A stretch of DNA of 61,283 nucleotides from the NCBI RefSeq assembly GCF_000812865.1, contig NZ_JSYL01000014.1:1-61283 (forward strand), given 5' to 3'. The position numbers and the translations under genes are program-made. The number at the start of each line of letters is the position of its first letter. Within the stretch, counting starts at the first letter, position 1. This document shows, piece after piece, positions 1-7,937 of this stretch. Below the pieces are notes generated by a model that was given only the letters and a program-made list of their open reading frames with translations, was not told where the DNA came from and searched no databases. Source of the stretch: Kaistella jeonii. Its GTDB lineage: Bacteria; Bacteroidota; Bacteroidia; Flavobacteriales; Weeksellaceae.

Positions 1-1
1 C

Positions 2-154
2 GATCAATTTAAAATCAGAAATAATTATGCAAAATCTTTTAATGGTTTTAAAACCAGAATATTAAGTAAAATAACAGCATTAACATTTATCCAACTTGTA
101 AACGTATTTGTCTTTAAAAGAAATATGAACAATATTAAAATCTCAATAATTTAA
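2..154 (+). mobile_element. C-terminal end of an IS982-like transposase (partial)
   Basis: Frame 2 is open from the window edge to a TAA at 152-154 and encodes about 50 residues including RNNYAKSFNGFKTRILSKI, followed by an NNIKISII end. This resembles the C-terminus of IS982-family transposases (RNNYAK, GFKTRI, KITALT, NNIK), recognised from memory of the family. The catalytic part lies outside the window, so activity cannot be judged. The sequence after the stop, ending TGCACTACGGGT at about 169, could be the right terminal inverted repeat because IS982 elements usually begin with AC; that is inference. Only 20 bases separate this end from the DUF4197 start codon. Confidence 0.72.
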
Positions 155-189
155 TAATGCACTACGGGTTAACTTAACAAAAATCTATC

Positions 190-873
190 ATGAGCAGAAA
201 TACCTTTCTAATAGCGACAGTAACAGCAGTTACTCTTGCACCGGTCACCCAATCCTGCGTCGCTTTGGCCACATCTAGTGTTGGTTTAGCAGTTTTAAAA
301 TCAATATTATTAGGTGGAATTACGAAGGGACTTAATATCTTCAGTAATAAAGACAGTTTTCTGGCGAATCAGTTGATCGATGCTGCAATGCCACAGCAAT
401 TAAAAGATGTTAACAGCACTTTACAAAAACTGGGATTAAGCAATTTAGTTCAAAAAGAGAAAGATTATATCGCACAGGCGGCGCAGTTCACCGTTGATAC
501 TTCAAGACCAATCTTAGTGAATGCAGTGAATAATCTTACGACGGAAGATGCAGTGAGAATCGCTCAAGGCGGAACCGGTGTTGCGACGCAGATCCTTAAA
601 GAAAGAACTTCGCAACAATTGATGGCTGCCATCGCACCAAAGGTTGATGCGAAACTGAACGAATTTGGAATTGTGAAAACTTTGAACGCAGCACTTGGAA
701 GTTCCAACATTTTAGGAAATCTTTTTGGCGGACAGAATTCTACAAGTGCAGTAACTGGGGGAATAAGCAGATTTGCTTCAGAACAAATGGTGAACGGACT
801 ATTCAGTATCATTCAAAACCATGAGCAACAAAATAAAAGCGCAATTATGAATTCACTGACGGGGATGAAATAA
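190..873 (+). CDS. DUF4197 family protein, possible lipoprotein
   Basis: The 227-residue product has a hydrophobic N-terminus ending near Cys23 (TQSC), which suggests export and possibly a lipid anchor, although the lipobox is weak. The rest is alanine- and helix-rich, with the LKDVNSTLQKLGLSNLV and FTVDTSRPILV stretches typical of DUF4197 proteins, a family of about 220-250 residues without an assigned biochemical role. It is monocistronic: an IS end lies 20 bases upstream and a clear hairpin terminator follows at 898-922. Its native promoter may have been displaced by the IS. Family assignment is fairly sure; function is unknown. Confidence 0.85.
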   Translation: MSRNTFLIATVTAVTLAPVTQSCVALATSSVGLAVLKSILLGGITKGLNIFSNKDSFLANQLIDAAMPQQLKDVNSTLQKLGLSNLVQKEKDYIAQAAQFTVDTSRPILVNAVNNLTTEDAVRIAQGGTGVATQILKERTSQQLMAAIAPKVDAKLNEFGIVKTLNAALGSSNILGNLFGGQNSTSAVTGGISRFASEQMVNGLFSIIQNHEQQNKSAIMNSLTGMK

Positions 874-889
874 TTCGTTTTAATTTAAT

Positions 890-897
890 TATATTTG
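890..897 (+). promoter_or_regulatory. TATATTTG -7 box, possible DUF493 promoter
   Basis: This is an exact match to TAnnTTTG, 45 bases before the DUF493 start codon. It lies directly against the terminator hairpin of the upstream gene, so transcription would begin inside the hairpin. The match is seen; use as a promoter is inference. Confidence 0.4.
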
Positions 898-922
898 AAT
901 TCCGAGTATTTCGGAATTTTTT
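898..922 (+). terminator. Rho-independent terminator after the DUF4197 gene
   Basis: An 8-bp perfect inverted repeat (AATTCCGA / TCGGAATT) with a 5-base loop is followed directly by a T run. Confidence 0.75.
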
Positions 923-941
923 CATTGTAAAAACCTACAAA

Positions 942-1250
942 ATGGACAATTTAGAAAGTGAAAAAGGAGGTAAAAACCCCGAGGAATTTTACGCTTCGCT
1001 GAAAGAAAAACTGGAAGGAACTCATAATTTCCCCGAGGATTATCTCTATAAATTTATCATTACCAATGAAGAGGCAAAAATAACTGAGATATACCGTGCT
1101 TTCGACGATGTGAAATTCACATTGACAACGCGAGACAGTAAAAACGGCAAGTACACCTCTATCAGTATAAGTGCTTTCGTTTTAGATGCAGATCAGGTCA
1201 TCAGAATTTATAAAGAAGTTGGTAAAATTCCAGGCGTAATAATGCTTTAG
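942..1250 (+). CDS. DUF493 (YbeD-like) family protein
   Basis: The 102-residue protein ends in the DUF493 pattern: a small ACT-like fold in which YKFIITNEEAK leads into a beta hairpin, then YTSISISAFV and a closing helix around VIRIYKEVGKIPGV. Family members are small cytosolic proteins of about 90-100 residues with no firm function; ligand or protein binding has been suggested. The gene sits 12 bases before the TIGR01777 epimerase gene in the same direction, so the two are probably co-transcribed. The N-terminal 15 residues are charged and look disordered. Confidence 0.8.
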   Translation: MDNLESEKGGKNPEEFYASLKEKLEGTHNFPEDYLYKFIITNEEAKITEIYRAFDDVKFTLTTRDSKNGKYTSISISAFVLDADQVIRIYKEVGKIPGVIML

Positions 1251-1262
1251 TCAAAAAAATAA

Positions 1263-2156
1263 ATGAATATTTTAATTACCGGCGGAACTGGATTGATCGG
1301 AAAACCCTTGGTTGAAAAACTGAGACAAAAAGGTCATGAAGTAAGAGTTATAACCCGCAAAAAATCTGATGATCCAAACGAATTTTACTGGAATCTTGAA
1401 GATGGGTTCATCAATGAAAACGCTTTCAAAGATTTAGATTCGATCATACATTTGGCGGGTGCAACGATCAGCGAAAGGTGGTCAGATGATTATAAGAAAG
1501 AACTTTTTACAAGCAGGATCGATACTGCAAACCTTTTAAAAGAATATTGCATTGCAAATAATGTTCATCTAAAATCATTCATTTCAGCGTCTGGAATCAA
1601 TTATTACGGAACTTTCACTTCTGATCAGATTTTAAACGAAAATTCCGGCATTGTACATCCAGATTTTCTGGCCACTCTTTGCGAAGACTGGGAAAAAGCA
1701 GCGTATCATTTTTCAGATATTTCCGATCGGATCGTATGCTTGCGAACATCAGTTGTTCTGGCAAAAGACGGCGGAGCTTTCCCTCTTCTTAAAAAAACAG
1801 TGGATCTAAATATCGGCTCAGGAGTTGGAACTGGAAACCAATGGATGAACTGGATCCATATTGACGATCTGGTTGACCTGTATGTTTTTGCCCTGGAAAA
1901 TTCAGAACTTAAGGGTGATTTCAACGCTGTTGCAGATGAGTTACCGACGAACAAGATGTTTATGAAAAAGTTAGCAAAGATCTCCGGCAAATTTTTCCTT
2001 CCTATTAATGTTCCTGCTTTTATGTTAAAACAGATTTTTGGCGAAATGAGTTCTATTATTTTGGAAGGAACGCGTGCTTCAAACGAAAAAATCAAATCGC
2101 AGGGATTTGATTTTAAATATAGTGAGCTTGGAAAAGCCTTTAAAGATTTAGTATAA
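1263..2156 (+). CDS. TIGR01777 family NAD(P)-binding epimerase (SDR39U1/YfcH-like)
   Basis: The 297-residue protein has the extended-SDR Rossmann motif GGTGLIGKPL at residues 7-16 and the family-specific features HLAGATISERW, SRIDTANLL, SASGINYYG and WMNWIHIDDLV. These identify the TIGR01777 (YfcH/SDR39U1) group of nucleotide-sugar-epimerase-like oxidoreductases. The substrate of this group is not established. Length matches the family (about 295-310). It follows the DUF493 gene by 12 bases and ends 18 bases from the convergent ArsC-like gene. Confidence 0.9.
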   Translation: MNILITGGTGLIGKPLVEKLRQKGHEVRVITRKKSDDPNEFYWNLEDGFINENAFKDLDSIIHLAGATISERWSDDYKKELFTSRIDTANLLKEYCIANNVHLKSFISASGINYYGTFTSDQILNENSGIVHPDFLATLCEDWEKAAYHFSDISDRIVCLRTSVVLAKDGGAFPLLKKTVDLNIGSGVGTGNQWMNWIHIDDLVDLYVFALENSELKGDFNAVADELPTNKMFMKKLAKISGKFFLPINVPAFMLKQIFGEMSSIILEGTRASNEKIKSQGFDFKYSELGKAFKDLV

Positions 2157-2174
2157 AGTTTGCGTTCGAGCTTC

Positions 2175-2522
2175 TTAATTATCAATAAAATATTTCACAT
2201 TTTCAATAGGTCTTCCAACCATTGCAACTTCTCCTTTGATTAAAATTGGTCTTTGAATTAAAGATGGATTTTCAACCAACACATCAATCCATTCGTCTTC
2301 TGAAAGCGTTTGATTTGCAAATTTCTCCTTAAATAAAGGTTCACTTTTACGGATAAGTTCTTCTGCAGACATGTGAAGTTTCTTCAAAACCGTTTTCATT
2401 TCTACAACCGTTAAAGGATGCTCTATAAAATCAATGATCTCAAAAGCAACATTGTTCTCATCTAAATGTTCCAAAATAGCACGGGACTTGGAGCATGAAT
2501 TATTGTGAAGTACTTTTATCAT
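2175..2522 (-). CDS. ArsC/Spx family glutaredoxin-dependent arsenate reductase-like protein
   Basis: The 115-residue protein has the ArsC fold start HNNSCSKSR, with the catalytic Cys10 and an Arg four residues later. It also has LIRKSEPLF and the LIQRPIL...VGRP block, which supply the arginines that bind arsenate in the plasmid-type ArsC family. The family reduces arsenate to arsenite with glutaredoxin, but many chromosomal members have unknown thiol-transfer roles. No arsenite pump or ArsR regulator is adjacent, so an arsenic-resistance role is not supported by context. It is convergent with the epimerase gene and lies 53 bases downstream of the deoxynucleoside kinase gene on the same strand. 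Confidence 0.85.
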   Translation of the reverse strand: MIKVLHNNSCSKSRAILEHLDENNVAFEIIDFIEHPLTVVEMKTVLKKLHMSAEELIRKSEPLFKEKFANQTLSEDEWIDVLVENPSLIQRPILIKGEVAMVGRPIENVKYFIDN

Positions 2523-2575
2523 GGCATTTAGATTAAAGGTGAATAAATAGAAATGAGCAAATAAGAATTGTTCAC

Positions 2576-3190
2576 TTAAAACAATCCATGCAATTCAGTT
2601 TCGATCCGTTCCAAAATTAAACCGAAATCTTCGGGTCTTTCTACAAAATCTAAATCATCAACCTCGATGATCAGAAGCTTTCCTTCTTTATAAGTAGAGA
2701 TCCATTTTTCGTATTTCTGATTCAGTTTTGAAAGGTACTCAATACTGATCGTCGCTTCATATTCACGACCTCTTTTGTAGATCTTCTTAACCAAATTTGG
2801 AACGTCGGATTTCAGATAGATCAGCAAATCCGGTGCCGAAACAAAACTCTTCATCAAATTAAAAACAGAGGAATAATTGTTGAAATCGCGATCTGTCAAA
2901 AGATTCATATCATTCAGATTCTCTGCAAAAATGTGCGCATCTTCATAGATAGTTCTGTCCTGAATAATGTTTTTTCCACTATCGCGAATCTCTTTCACCT
3001 GCTGAAAACGGCTTCCCAGAAAGTAAATTTGAAGTGCAAAACTCCATTTACCCATATCGGCATAAAAATCTTCCAGATAGGGATTATGATCTACGTCCTC
3101 AAATTGCGCATCCCAACCATAATGTTTTGATAACATGGTAGTTAAAGTTGTTTTTCCGGCGCCAATATTTCCTGTAACAGCAATGTGCAT
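2576..3190 (-). CDS. Deoxynucleoside kinase
   Basis: The 204-residue protein has the P-loop GNIGAGKTTL at residues 7-16, then DRTIYEDAHIFAEN, which corresponds to the DRS/DR-type catalytic and base-contacting region, and a lid with KRGREYE. This is the dNK family (deoxyadenosine, deoxyguanosine or deoxycytidine kinases of about 200-220 residues), which phosphorylates salvaged deoxynucleosides with ATP in the cytosol. Which nucleoside is preferred cannot be told from the sequence. It is probably transcribed ahead of the ArsC-like gene. Confidence 0.9.
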   Translation of the reverse strand: MHIAVTGNIGAGKTTLTTMLSKHYGWDAQFEDVDHNPYLEDFYADMGKWSFALQIYFLGSRFQQVKEIRDSGKNIIQDRTIYEDAHIFAENLNDMNLLTDRDFNNYSSVFNLMKSFVSAPDLLIYLKSDVPNLVKKIYKRGREYEATISIEYLSKLNQKYEKWISTYKEGKLLIIEVDDLDFVERPEDFGLILERIETELHGLF

Positions 3191-3275
3191 TTCCTAAGTT
3201 TAATTGATGATTAATGATTAAATATGTCTCTTAATCCCTTTGAATAAATGATTTCCATCAATTATTTCTTCTGAA

Positions 3276-4034
3276 TTAGGGTTTGTAAAGATAAAGTTTG
3301 TTGTCTTTGATAACAAAATAAGCTGCAGAGTTTTTATCCACAATCTGCGAATATTGCGAAGAAAAAATCGTCTTTAAAGTAAAATCCTCAAATTTCTGAA
3401 CTGAATTTTCGCTCATGATTAGAATATTTTGATTTTCGCGCCGAAGTCTTCTTCCATTTTTGAATGATTGCTCAATAATTTTTTCAGCTTTAAAATTATA
3501 AACAGAAAACTGGTTTCGTCCTAGAAAATAGACCTTACTTTCAAATACCAAGAAGTCAGTCAGATCTTCAAAATTTATATCGAAAGGAAAAGAATTAACG
3601 ATCTTATTATCCCGGAAATTATACTGAATAAGCCGTTTCATACTTTCATCAAGGAGCCAAAGTTGCTGCAGATCTTCGGCGTAAACCATTCTGATAAATC
3701 CGAATTTCTGTCGAAAATTGACGGTTTGAATTTCATTCAGGTTTTGATCAAAGAATTTCAATTCCTGCGCATTCTCAGAGAAAGACGGAATATTCAACGG
3801 ATTCTGAACGGACTGAATTTTAAAGGGCAGCGTCAACATTAATTTCCCTTTCTGATTTCCGAGAGAATCGTATTTGGTAAAGCTGAAATCTTTGTTTTTA
3901 TAGAGATAAATATTTCCGTAATCATCAGCAAATAAATCCCGAACCTCTTTTAATTTCAAAGAATCGAATGCGAGATTTTTCTGCGCAGAAAGTGAGCAAA
4001 TTAAAAATAGAAATATGATTTTACAAATTTTCAA
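3276..4034 (-). CDS. Exported hypothetical protein with propeller-like repeats
   Basis: The 252-residue protein starts with a signal peptide (hydrophobic residues 5-15, ending SLSAQ). The mature part is rich in short strands with repeated aromatic-Asp-Asn patterns such as DDYGNIYLYKN and DKNSAAYFVIKDNKLYLYK, which suggests a beta-propeller, but no named family is recognised. It lies 21 bases downstream of the glutaminyl cyclase gene on the same strand, and that enzyme is also built on a propeller, so the two are likely co-expressed in the periplasm or outer envelope. Function unknown. Confidence 0.75.
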   Translation of the reverse strand: MKICKIIFLFLICSLSAQKNLAFDSLKLKEVRDLFADDYGNIYLYKNKDFSFTKYDSLGNQKGKLMLTLPFKIQSVQNPLNIPSFSENAQELKFFDQNLNEIQTVNFRQKFGFIRMVYAEDLQQLWLLDESMKRLIQYNFRDNKIVNSFPFDINFEDLTDFLVFESKVYFLGRNQFSVYNFKAEKIIEQSFKNGRRLRRENQNILIMSENSVQKFEDFTLKTIFSSQYSQIVDKNSAAYFVIKDNKLYLYKP

Positions 4035-4055
4035 ATTTCAATTCTTAGCATTCAA

Positions 4056-5078
4056 TTATTTAATCGCAACTTCATAAATTTTAGACCAATTTTTTCCCGT
4101 AATCAACATATTTTCTCCTTTAAAAGCGATTCCGTTTAATACATCATCATTTCCTGTGGTATTTTTTTTCGCAATTTCAGTGAAATCAAATTTACCGACA
4201 ACTTCACCGTTGGCGGGATTAATTTTTAAGATAATGGGTTTTTGCCAAACATTTGCGTAAATAAATCCGTTATGATATTCCAGCTCATTTAGTTGATCGA
4301 AGGCCTCTGTATTTCCCGCAACAGCGATATAACGAACCATTTTGGAGGGATCCGAAGCATTTAGAAAATAAATATTTTTAGTTCCATCAGAAGCGACCAG
4401 ATTTTTACCGTCATACGTTAAACCCCAACCTTCGCCCATGACATTAGGGTATGGAAATTCGCTGAGTAATTTCAAAGAATTTTTGTCGTAGATGAAACCT
4501 TTTTTATTTTGCCACGTCAACTGGTAAATTTTATCGCCAACTATTGCACAGCCTTCAGAAAAAATATCAGACGGTTGCTTCGTTTCAGCAATTGGAGTCG
4601 TACTTCCCAACGTATATTTCAAAATTCGGGATTCTCCTAGTTGCCCGTCAGATTCATAGATCGTATTGCCTTCGAGCTGAAAACCCTGAACAAAATTTTT
4701 GGGATCGTGTGGATATTCTTTTATGATATCATAGTTCAACGTCGCTTCCGGATTTTTTGCAAACACATTGATCGTTGCATCCTGATTTAGCGTTTCACCA
4801 CCTTTTTTCTTGATGATAAACGTAACCGCATTATCGCCTAATGTGAAAAATTTCGGATCAACAACCAAACTTGACGTTTCTTTATCCCCAAAACTGATGG
4901 AAACACTTTCTGCATTACTGGTTACTTCTTTCGGTAAATTGAGTGGGTCACCAAAATGATAACCTTTAGATTCCATCGAAGTATTGTAATCATTTAAAGT
5001 ATTGAGAATTTCCTTGTCTTTGTTACATGAAATTAAAAAAGCAAAGGCTAGAATTGGTATGATCGTTCTAAGTTTCAT
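4056..5078 (-). CDS. Glutaminyl-peptide cyclotransferase (Glu_cyclase_2 type), lipoprotein
   Basis: The 340-residue product read from 5078 begins with a lipoprotein signal peptide (MKLRTIIPILAF) with Cys18 after LIS. This start is preferred to an in-frame ATG at 5117 because it gives a proper signal peptide and lies just after a TAnnTTTG box at 5093-5100. The C-terminal 250 residues match the plant/bacterial beta-propeller glutaminyl cyclase family (YPHDPKNFVQGF, YESDGQLGES, GEGWGLTYDGKNL, ELEYHNGFIYANVW, VLNGIA). These enzymes cyclise N-terminal Gln to pyroglutamate on exported proteins, which fits Bacteroidota, where many Sec-exported proteins start with Gln after cleavage. The N-terminal 120 residues form an extra immunoglobulin-like part. 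Confidence 0.88.
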   Translation of the reverse strand: MKLRTIIPILAFAFLISCNKDKEILNTLNDYNTSMESKGYHFGDPLNLPKEVTSNAESVSISFGDKETSSLVVDPKFFTLGDNAVTFIIKKKGGETLNQDATINVFAKNPEATLNYDIIKEYPHDPKNFVQGFQLEGNTIYESDGQLGESRILKYTLGSTTPIAETKQPSDIFSEGCAIVGDKIYQLTWQNKKGFIYDKNSLKLLSEFPYPNVMGEGWGLTYDGKNLVASDGTKNIYFLNASDPSKMVRYIAVAGNTEAFDQLNELEYHNGFIYANVWQKPIILKINPANGEVVGKFDFTEIAKKNTTGNDDVLNGIAFKGENMLITGKNWSKIYEVAIK

Positions 5079-5092
5079 TAAAGTAATTTTGC

Positions 5093-5100
5093 CAAAAATA
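5093..5100 (-). promoter_or_regulatory. -7 promoter box for the glutaminyl cyclase gene
   Basis: The minus strand reads TATTTTTG, an exact TAnnTTTG, 15 bases upstream of the chosen ATG at 5078. Confidence 0.6.
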
Positions 5101-5166
5101 CTGATTTTTAACGACACAAATAAAGGAAAACCTATGTTTCCAAAATTTAATAATGCAAATAATAAT

Positions 5167-5174
5167 TATCTTTG
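5167..5174 (+). promoter_or_regulatory. -7 promoter box for the M1 peptidase gene
   Basis: TATCTTTG is an exact TAnnTTTG, 19 bases before the ATG at 5194. It is divergent from the glutaminyl cyclase promoter 66 bases away. Confidence 0.6.
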
Positions 5175-5193
5175 TTTCTCTTACTTTATTACT

Positions 5194-6807
5194 ATGAAAA
5201 AATTCGCACTCTTTCTAATTTTACTTTCCGGCATTTCCCCTGCCCAAAATTTTACCAAACAGGATTCTCTAAAAGGTTCTGACACTCAATTCAGAAATTT
5301 CTGGGATGTAAAAAAATACGAAATTACGGTTGAACCGAACTTTGAGGAGAAATCGGTTTCAGGCACCAATAAAATTACTTTTGAAATTACGAAAGATGTT
5401 ACTGATCCTGTTTTCCAGATCGATCTGCAACAACCGATGAATTATAAGATCATTAATTCTAACGAAAAACTATGCACTTCAAAAAGAGATGGCGATTTTA
5501 TTTTTATTGAAACTAAAAGAAATTACAAGAAGGGCGAAACACATTCTTTCACCATTCAGTTTTTCGGAAATCCTACGATTGCAAAAAATGCTCCGTGGGA
5601 TGGAGGTTGGGTTTTCACAAAAGATAAAAATAATAATCCCTGGATTTCTGTAGCACAGGAAGGAATAGGTGCGTCGGTTTGGCTCCCTACTAAAGATATT
5701 TGGAGCGATGAACCTGACAATGGAATGATCATGAAAATCATTACGCCAAAAGATCTGGTCGGTGTAGGAAACGGAAGATTGATCTCTCAAACAACAGAAA
5801 ATAATAAAAACATTTTCACCTGGGAAGTCAAAAACCCCATTAACACCTACTCTATCATTCCTAACGTCGGGAAATATGTAAATTTTAAAGAAACGTACAA
5901 TGGTGAGAAAGGAAAGCTCGATCTGGATTATTGGGTACTGGATTATAATCTGGAGAAAGCAAAAAAGCAATTTGCACAGGTTAAACCGATGATGAAAGCT
6001 TTTGAGCATTGGTTTGGACCTTATCCTTTTTACGAAGATTCTTATAAATTGGTAGAAAGTCCTTATTTGGGAATGGAGCACCAAAGTTCTGTAGCCTATG
6101 GAAATCATTTTGAAAATGGATATTTGGGACGCGATCTGTCCGGAACCGGAGTTGGTTTAAACTGGGATTTCATCATTATTCACGAAAGCGGCCACGAATG
6201 GTTTGCGAATAATATCACGGCAAAAGATCAAGCCGACATGTGGATTCATGAAAGTTTTACGAATTACTCGGAAACGCTCTTTGTTGAAGATTATATGGAT
6301 AAAAAATCCGCAGAAAAATATGTCATCGGAATCCGAAAAAACATTCGAAATGACTCACCAATTATTGGGAAATACGGCGTAAGAAACGAAGGAAGCAGCG
6401 ATATGTATTATAAAGGTGCAAACATGATTCACACGATTCGCCAGGTTATTAATAATGATGAGAAGTTCAGACAAATTTTACGGGGTTTAAATAAAGATTT
6501 TTACCACCAAACAGTGACTACGAAACAAGTCGAAGATTATATTTCTAAAAAATCGGGGATTGATTTTTCTTCCGTTTTTAATCAATATTTAAGAACAACA
6601 AAAATTCCAACTTTAGAATATTCTCAAATTGGAAATATTTTTAAATTCCGTTATACCAATATTGTTATGAATTTAAAATTACCAATTAGGATTAATGGAA
6701 CGCAGAAAATCTCACCGACAGAAAAATGGCAGACTGTGAAATTGAATTCGAGTAAACCGGTGCAATTTGATGAGAATTATTACATCAATTACAAGAACCA
6801 AACCTAA
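5194..6807 (+). CDS. M1 family zinc metallopeptidase (aminopeptidase), secreted
   Basis: The 537-residue protein starts at 5194 with a signal peptide (MKKFALFLILLSGISPAQ). An in-frame upstream extension to 5002 overlaps the divergent gene and is not credible. The gluzincin site HESGHEW is followed 18 residues later by the Glu of WIHESF, the HExxH-x18-E zinc site of M1 peptidases, and YLGMEHQ is the equivalent of the GxMEN exopeptidase loop. A beta-rich N-terminal domain precedes the catalytic domain; the C-terminal helical domain is short. Family members remove N-terminal residues from peptides, here probably in the periplasm or outside. The gene stands alone. Confidence 0.92.
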   Translation: MKKFALFLILLSGISPAQNFTKQDSLKGSDTQFRNFWDVKKYEITVEPNFEEKSVSGTNKITFEITKDVTDPVFQIDLQQPMNYKIINSNEKLCTSKRDGDFIFIETKRNYKKGETHSFTIQFFGNPTIAKNAPWDGGWVFTKDKNNNPWISVAQEGIGASVWLPTKDIWSDEPDNGMIMKIITPKDLVGVGNGRLISQTTENNKNIFTWEVKNPINTYSIIPNVGKYVNFKETYNGEKGKLDLDYWVLDYNLEKAKKQFAQVKPMMKAFEHWFGPYPFYEDSYKLVESPYLGMEHQSSVAYGNHFENGYLGRDLSGTGVGLNWDFIIIHESGHEWFANNITAKDQADMWIHESFTNYSETLFVEDYMDKKSAEKYVIGIRKNIRNDSPIIGKYGVRNEGSSDMYYKGANMIHTIRQVINNDEKFRQILRGLNKDFYHQTVTTKQVEDYISKKSGIDFSSVFNQYLRTTKIPTLEYSQIGNIFKFRYTNIVMNLKLPIRINGTQKISPTEKWQTVKLNSSKPVQFDENYYINYKNQT

Positions 6808-6892
6808 AAATCACAAGAAATTTAATTTTAAAATATTCTCATAAAAGAAACGCCACTTCTCTTGGAAATGACATTTTTTATTTAAAATAAAT

Positions 6893-7828
6893 CTATTTAC
6901 AATTTAAAACATCAGAAACCATTAATCTCTGACTTCCAGTATTTGCGGGAACTGCGACATCATCTGACGGAATAAAAGTAGTATTGGTTATCGTATTTGG
7001 AACATAAATTTTTACCGTCATTTCCCGATAACCATGAGGTTGGTAAGAAACATAGTATCCTTTGGGATGAAGTCCCCATGTTCCATACGAAATTTCAGAA
7101 GTTTGGGGATTTACCCCGCCGAGCATTGCCAAACGTTCCAGATCTGCATAATTTGAGGAAGACGAACTAAAGAAATTTCGGATCTTGTTCTCCGCGTCTA
7201 AAGCCACCTGAACCGGTTGTGGTAGATTACTTTTTGCTTTAGACATTAAATTATCAGGAACAAAATCGAGTCCCATTTTCGATAATTGAAACAATTCACT
7301 TTTAGTAAGAAGTGTTGCAGCAGCGAGTTGCAGATCCGGACTCATATTTTTGAAACTGGATTTCGCGATTACTCCCCAAACCAAAGCTTGTACTGTCTGT
7401 TGCGGAATTTCCTGATGTAAATACCAGTTTTTTACGAGGGAATTTATAATTTCTTTCTTTGGACCTTTCACGGGAGCATATAAATAGCCGTCACCTTTAC
7501 TCGGTGCGTGAGTTCCGGCTTTCAAACAAAAACTCTTTAGATTAAGCGTATAATATCCCGGTTTTAAGGCGTAACCTGAACTTTGAGAAAATTGAGTACT
7601 GCAAAGATTGGTGTACTTTTCGTTTTTTCCGAAGTCGGCATTTTTTACGTCTGTTTTGTTGCAATCTTTAAAATTAGTGGTAATTGCTTCAGTTGTTAAA
7701 TTTCCGATGAGCTTCTCTCCTACCACTGATGTGGCTTTTTCTTTAACTTTATCTTTTAAGAAATCGATAATTTGGGCATTCGCTGCAAAAATAAAAAGCA
7801 GCGAAAAAGTGACTAGAATTTTTTTCAT
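6893..7828 (-). CDS. Exported hypothetical protein
   Basis: The 311-residue protein has a signal peptide (MKKILVTFSLLFIFAANAQ) and several Cys residues (about 57, 77, 101 and the penultimate position), suggesting disulfides in the periplasm. The central 200 residues include GYALKPGYYTLNLKSFCLKAGTH and a helical part; the end has GYYVSYQPHGYREM. No named domain is recognised. The gene is monocistronic and convergent with the M1 peptidase gene. Function unknown. Confidence 0.75.
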   Translation of the reverse strand: MKKILVTFSLLFIFAANAQIIDFLKDKVKEKATSVVGEKLIGNLTTEAITTNFKDCNKTDVKNADFGKNEKYTNLCSTQFSQSSGYALKPGYYTLNLKSFCLKAGTHAPSKGDGYLYAPVKGPKKEIINSLVKNWYLHQEIPQQTVQALVWGVIAKSSFKNMSPDLQLAAATLLTKSELFQLSKMGLDFVPDNLMSKAKSNLPQPVQVALDAENKIRNFFSSSSSNYADLERLAMLGGVNPQTSEISYGTWGLHPKGYYVSYQPHGYREMTVKIYVPNTITNTTFIPSDDVAVPANTGSQRLMVSDVLNCK

Positions 7829-7937
7829 GATATTGGTTTTATTGAGTGTACTAAATTAAACAATAAATCCTGAAAAAATTTGAAATTTCTACCGTGTTTT
7901 AACCCAATTATCTTTGTCTCAATACCTTAATAGCAAC

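Noticed and set aside
2175..2522. Arsenic-resistance locus
   Set aside because: Only an ArsC-like gene is present; no arsR, arsB or acr3 is adjacent, so resistance is not supported.
5479..6108. 209-residue minus-strand ORF inside the M1 peptidase gene
   Set aside because: Composition is atypical (Ile, Phe and Arg runs) and it is fully covered by a gene with clear catalytic motifs.
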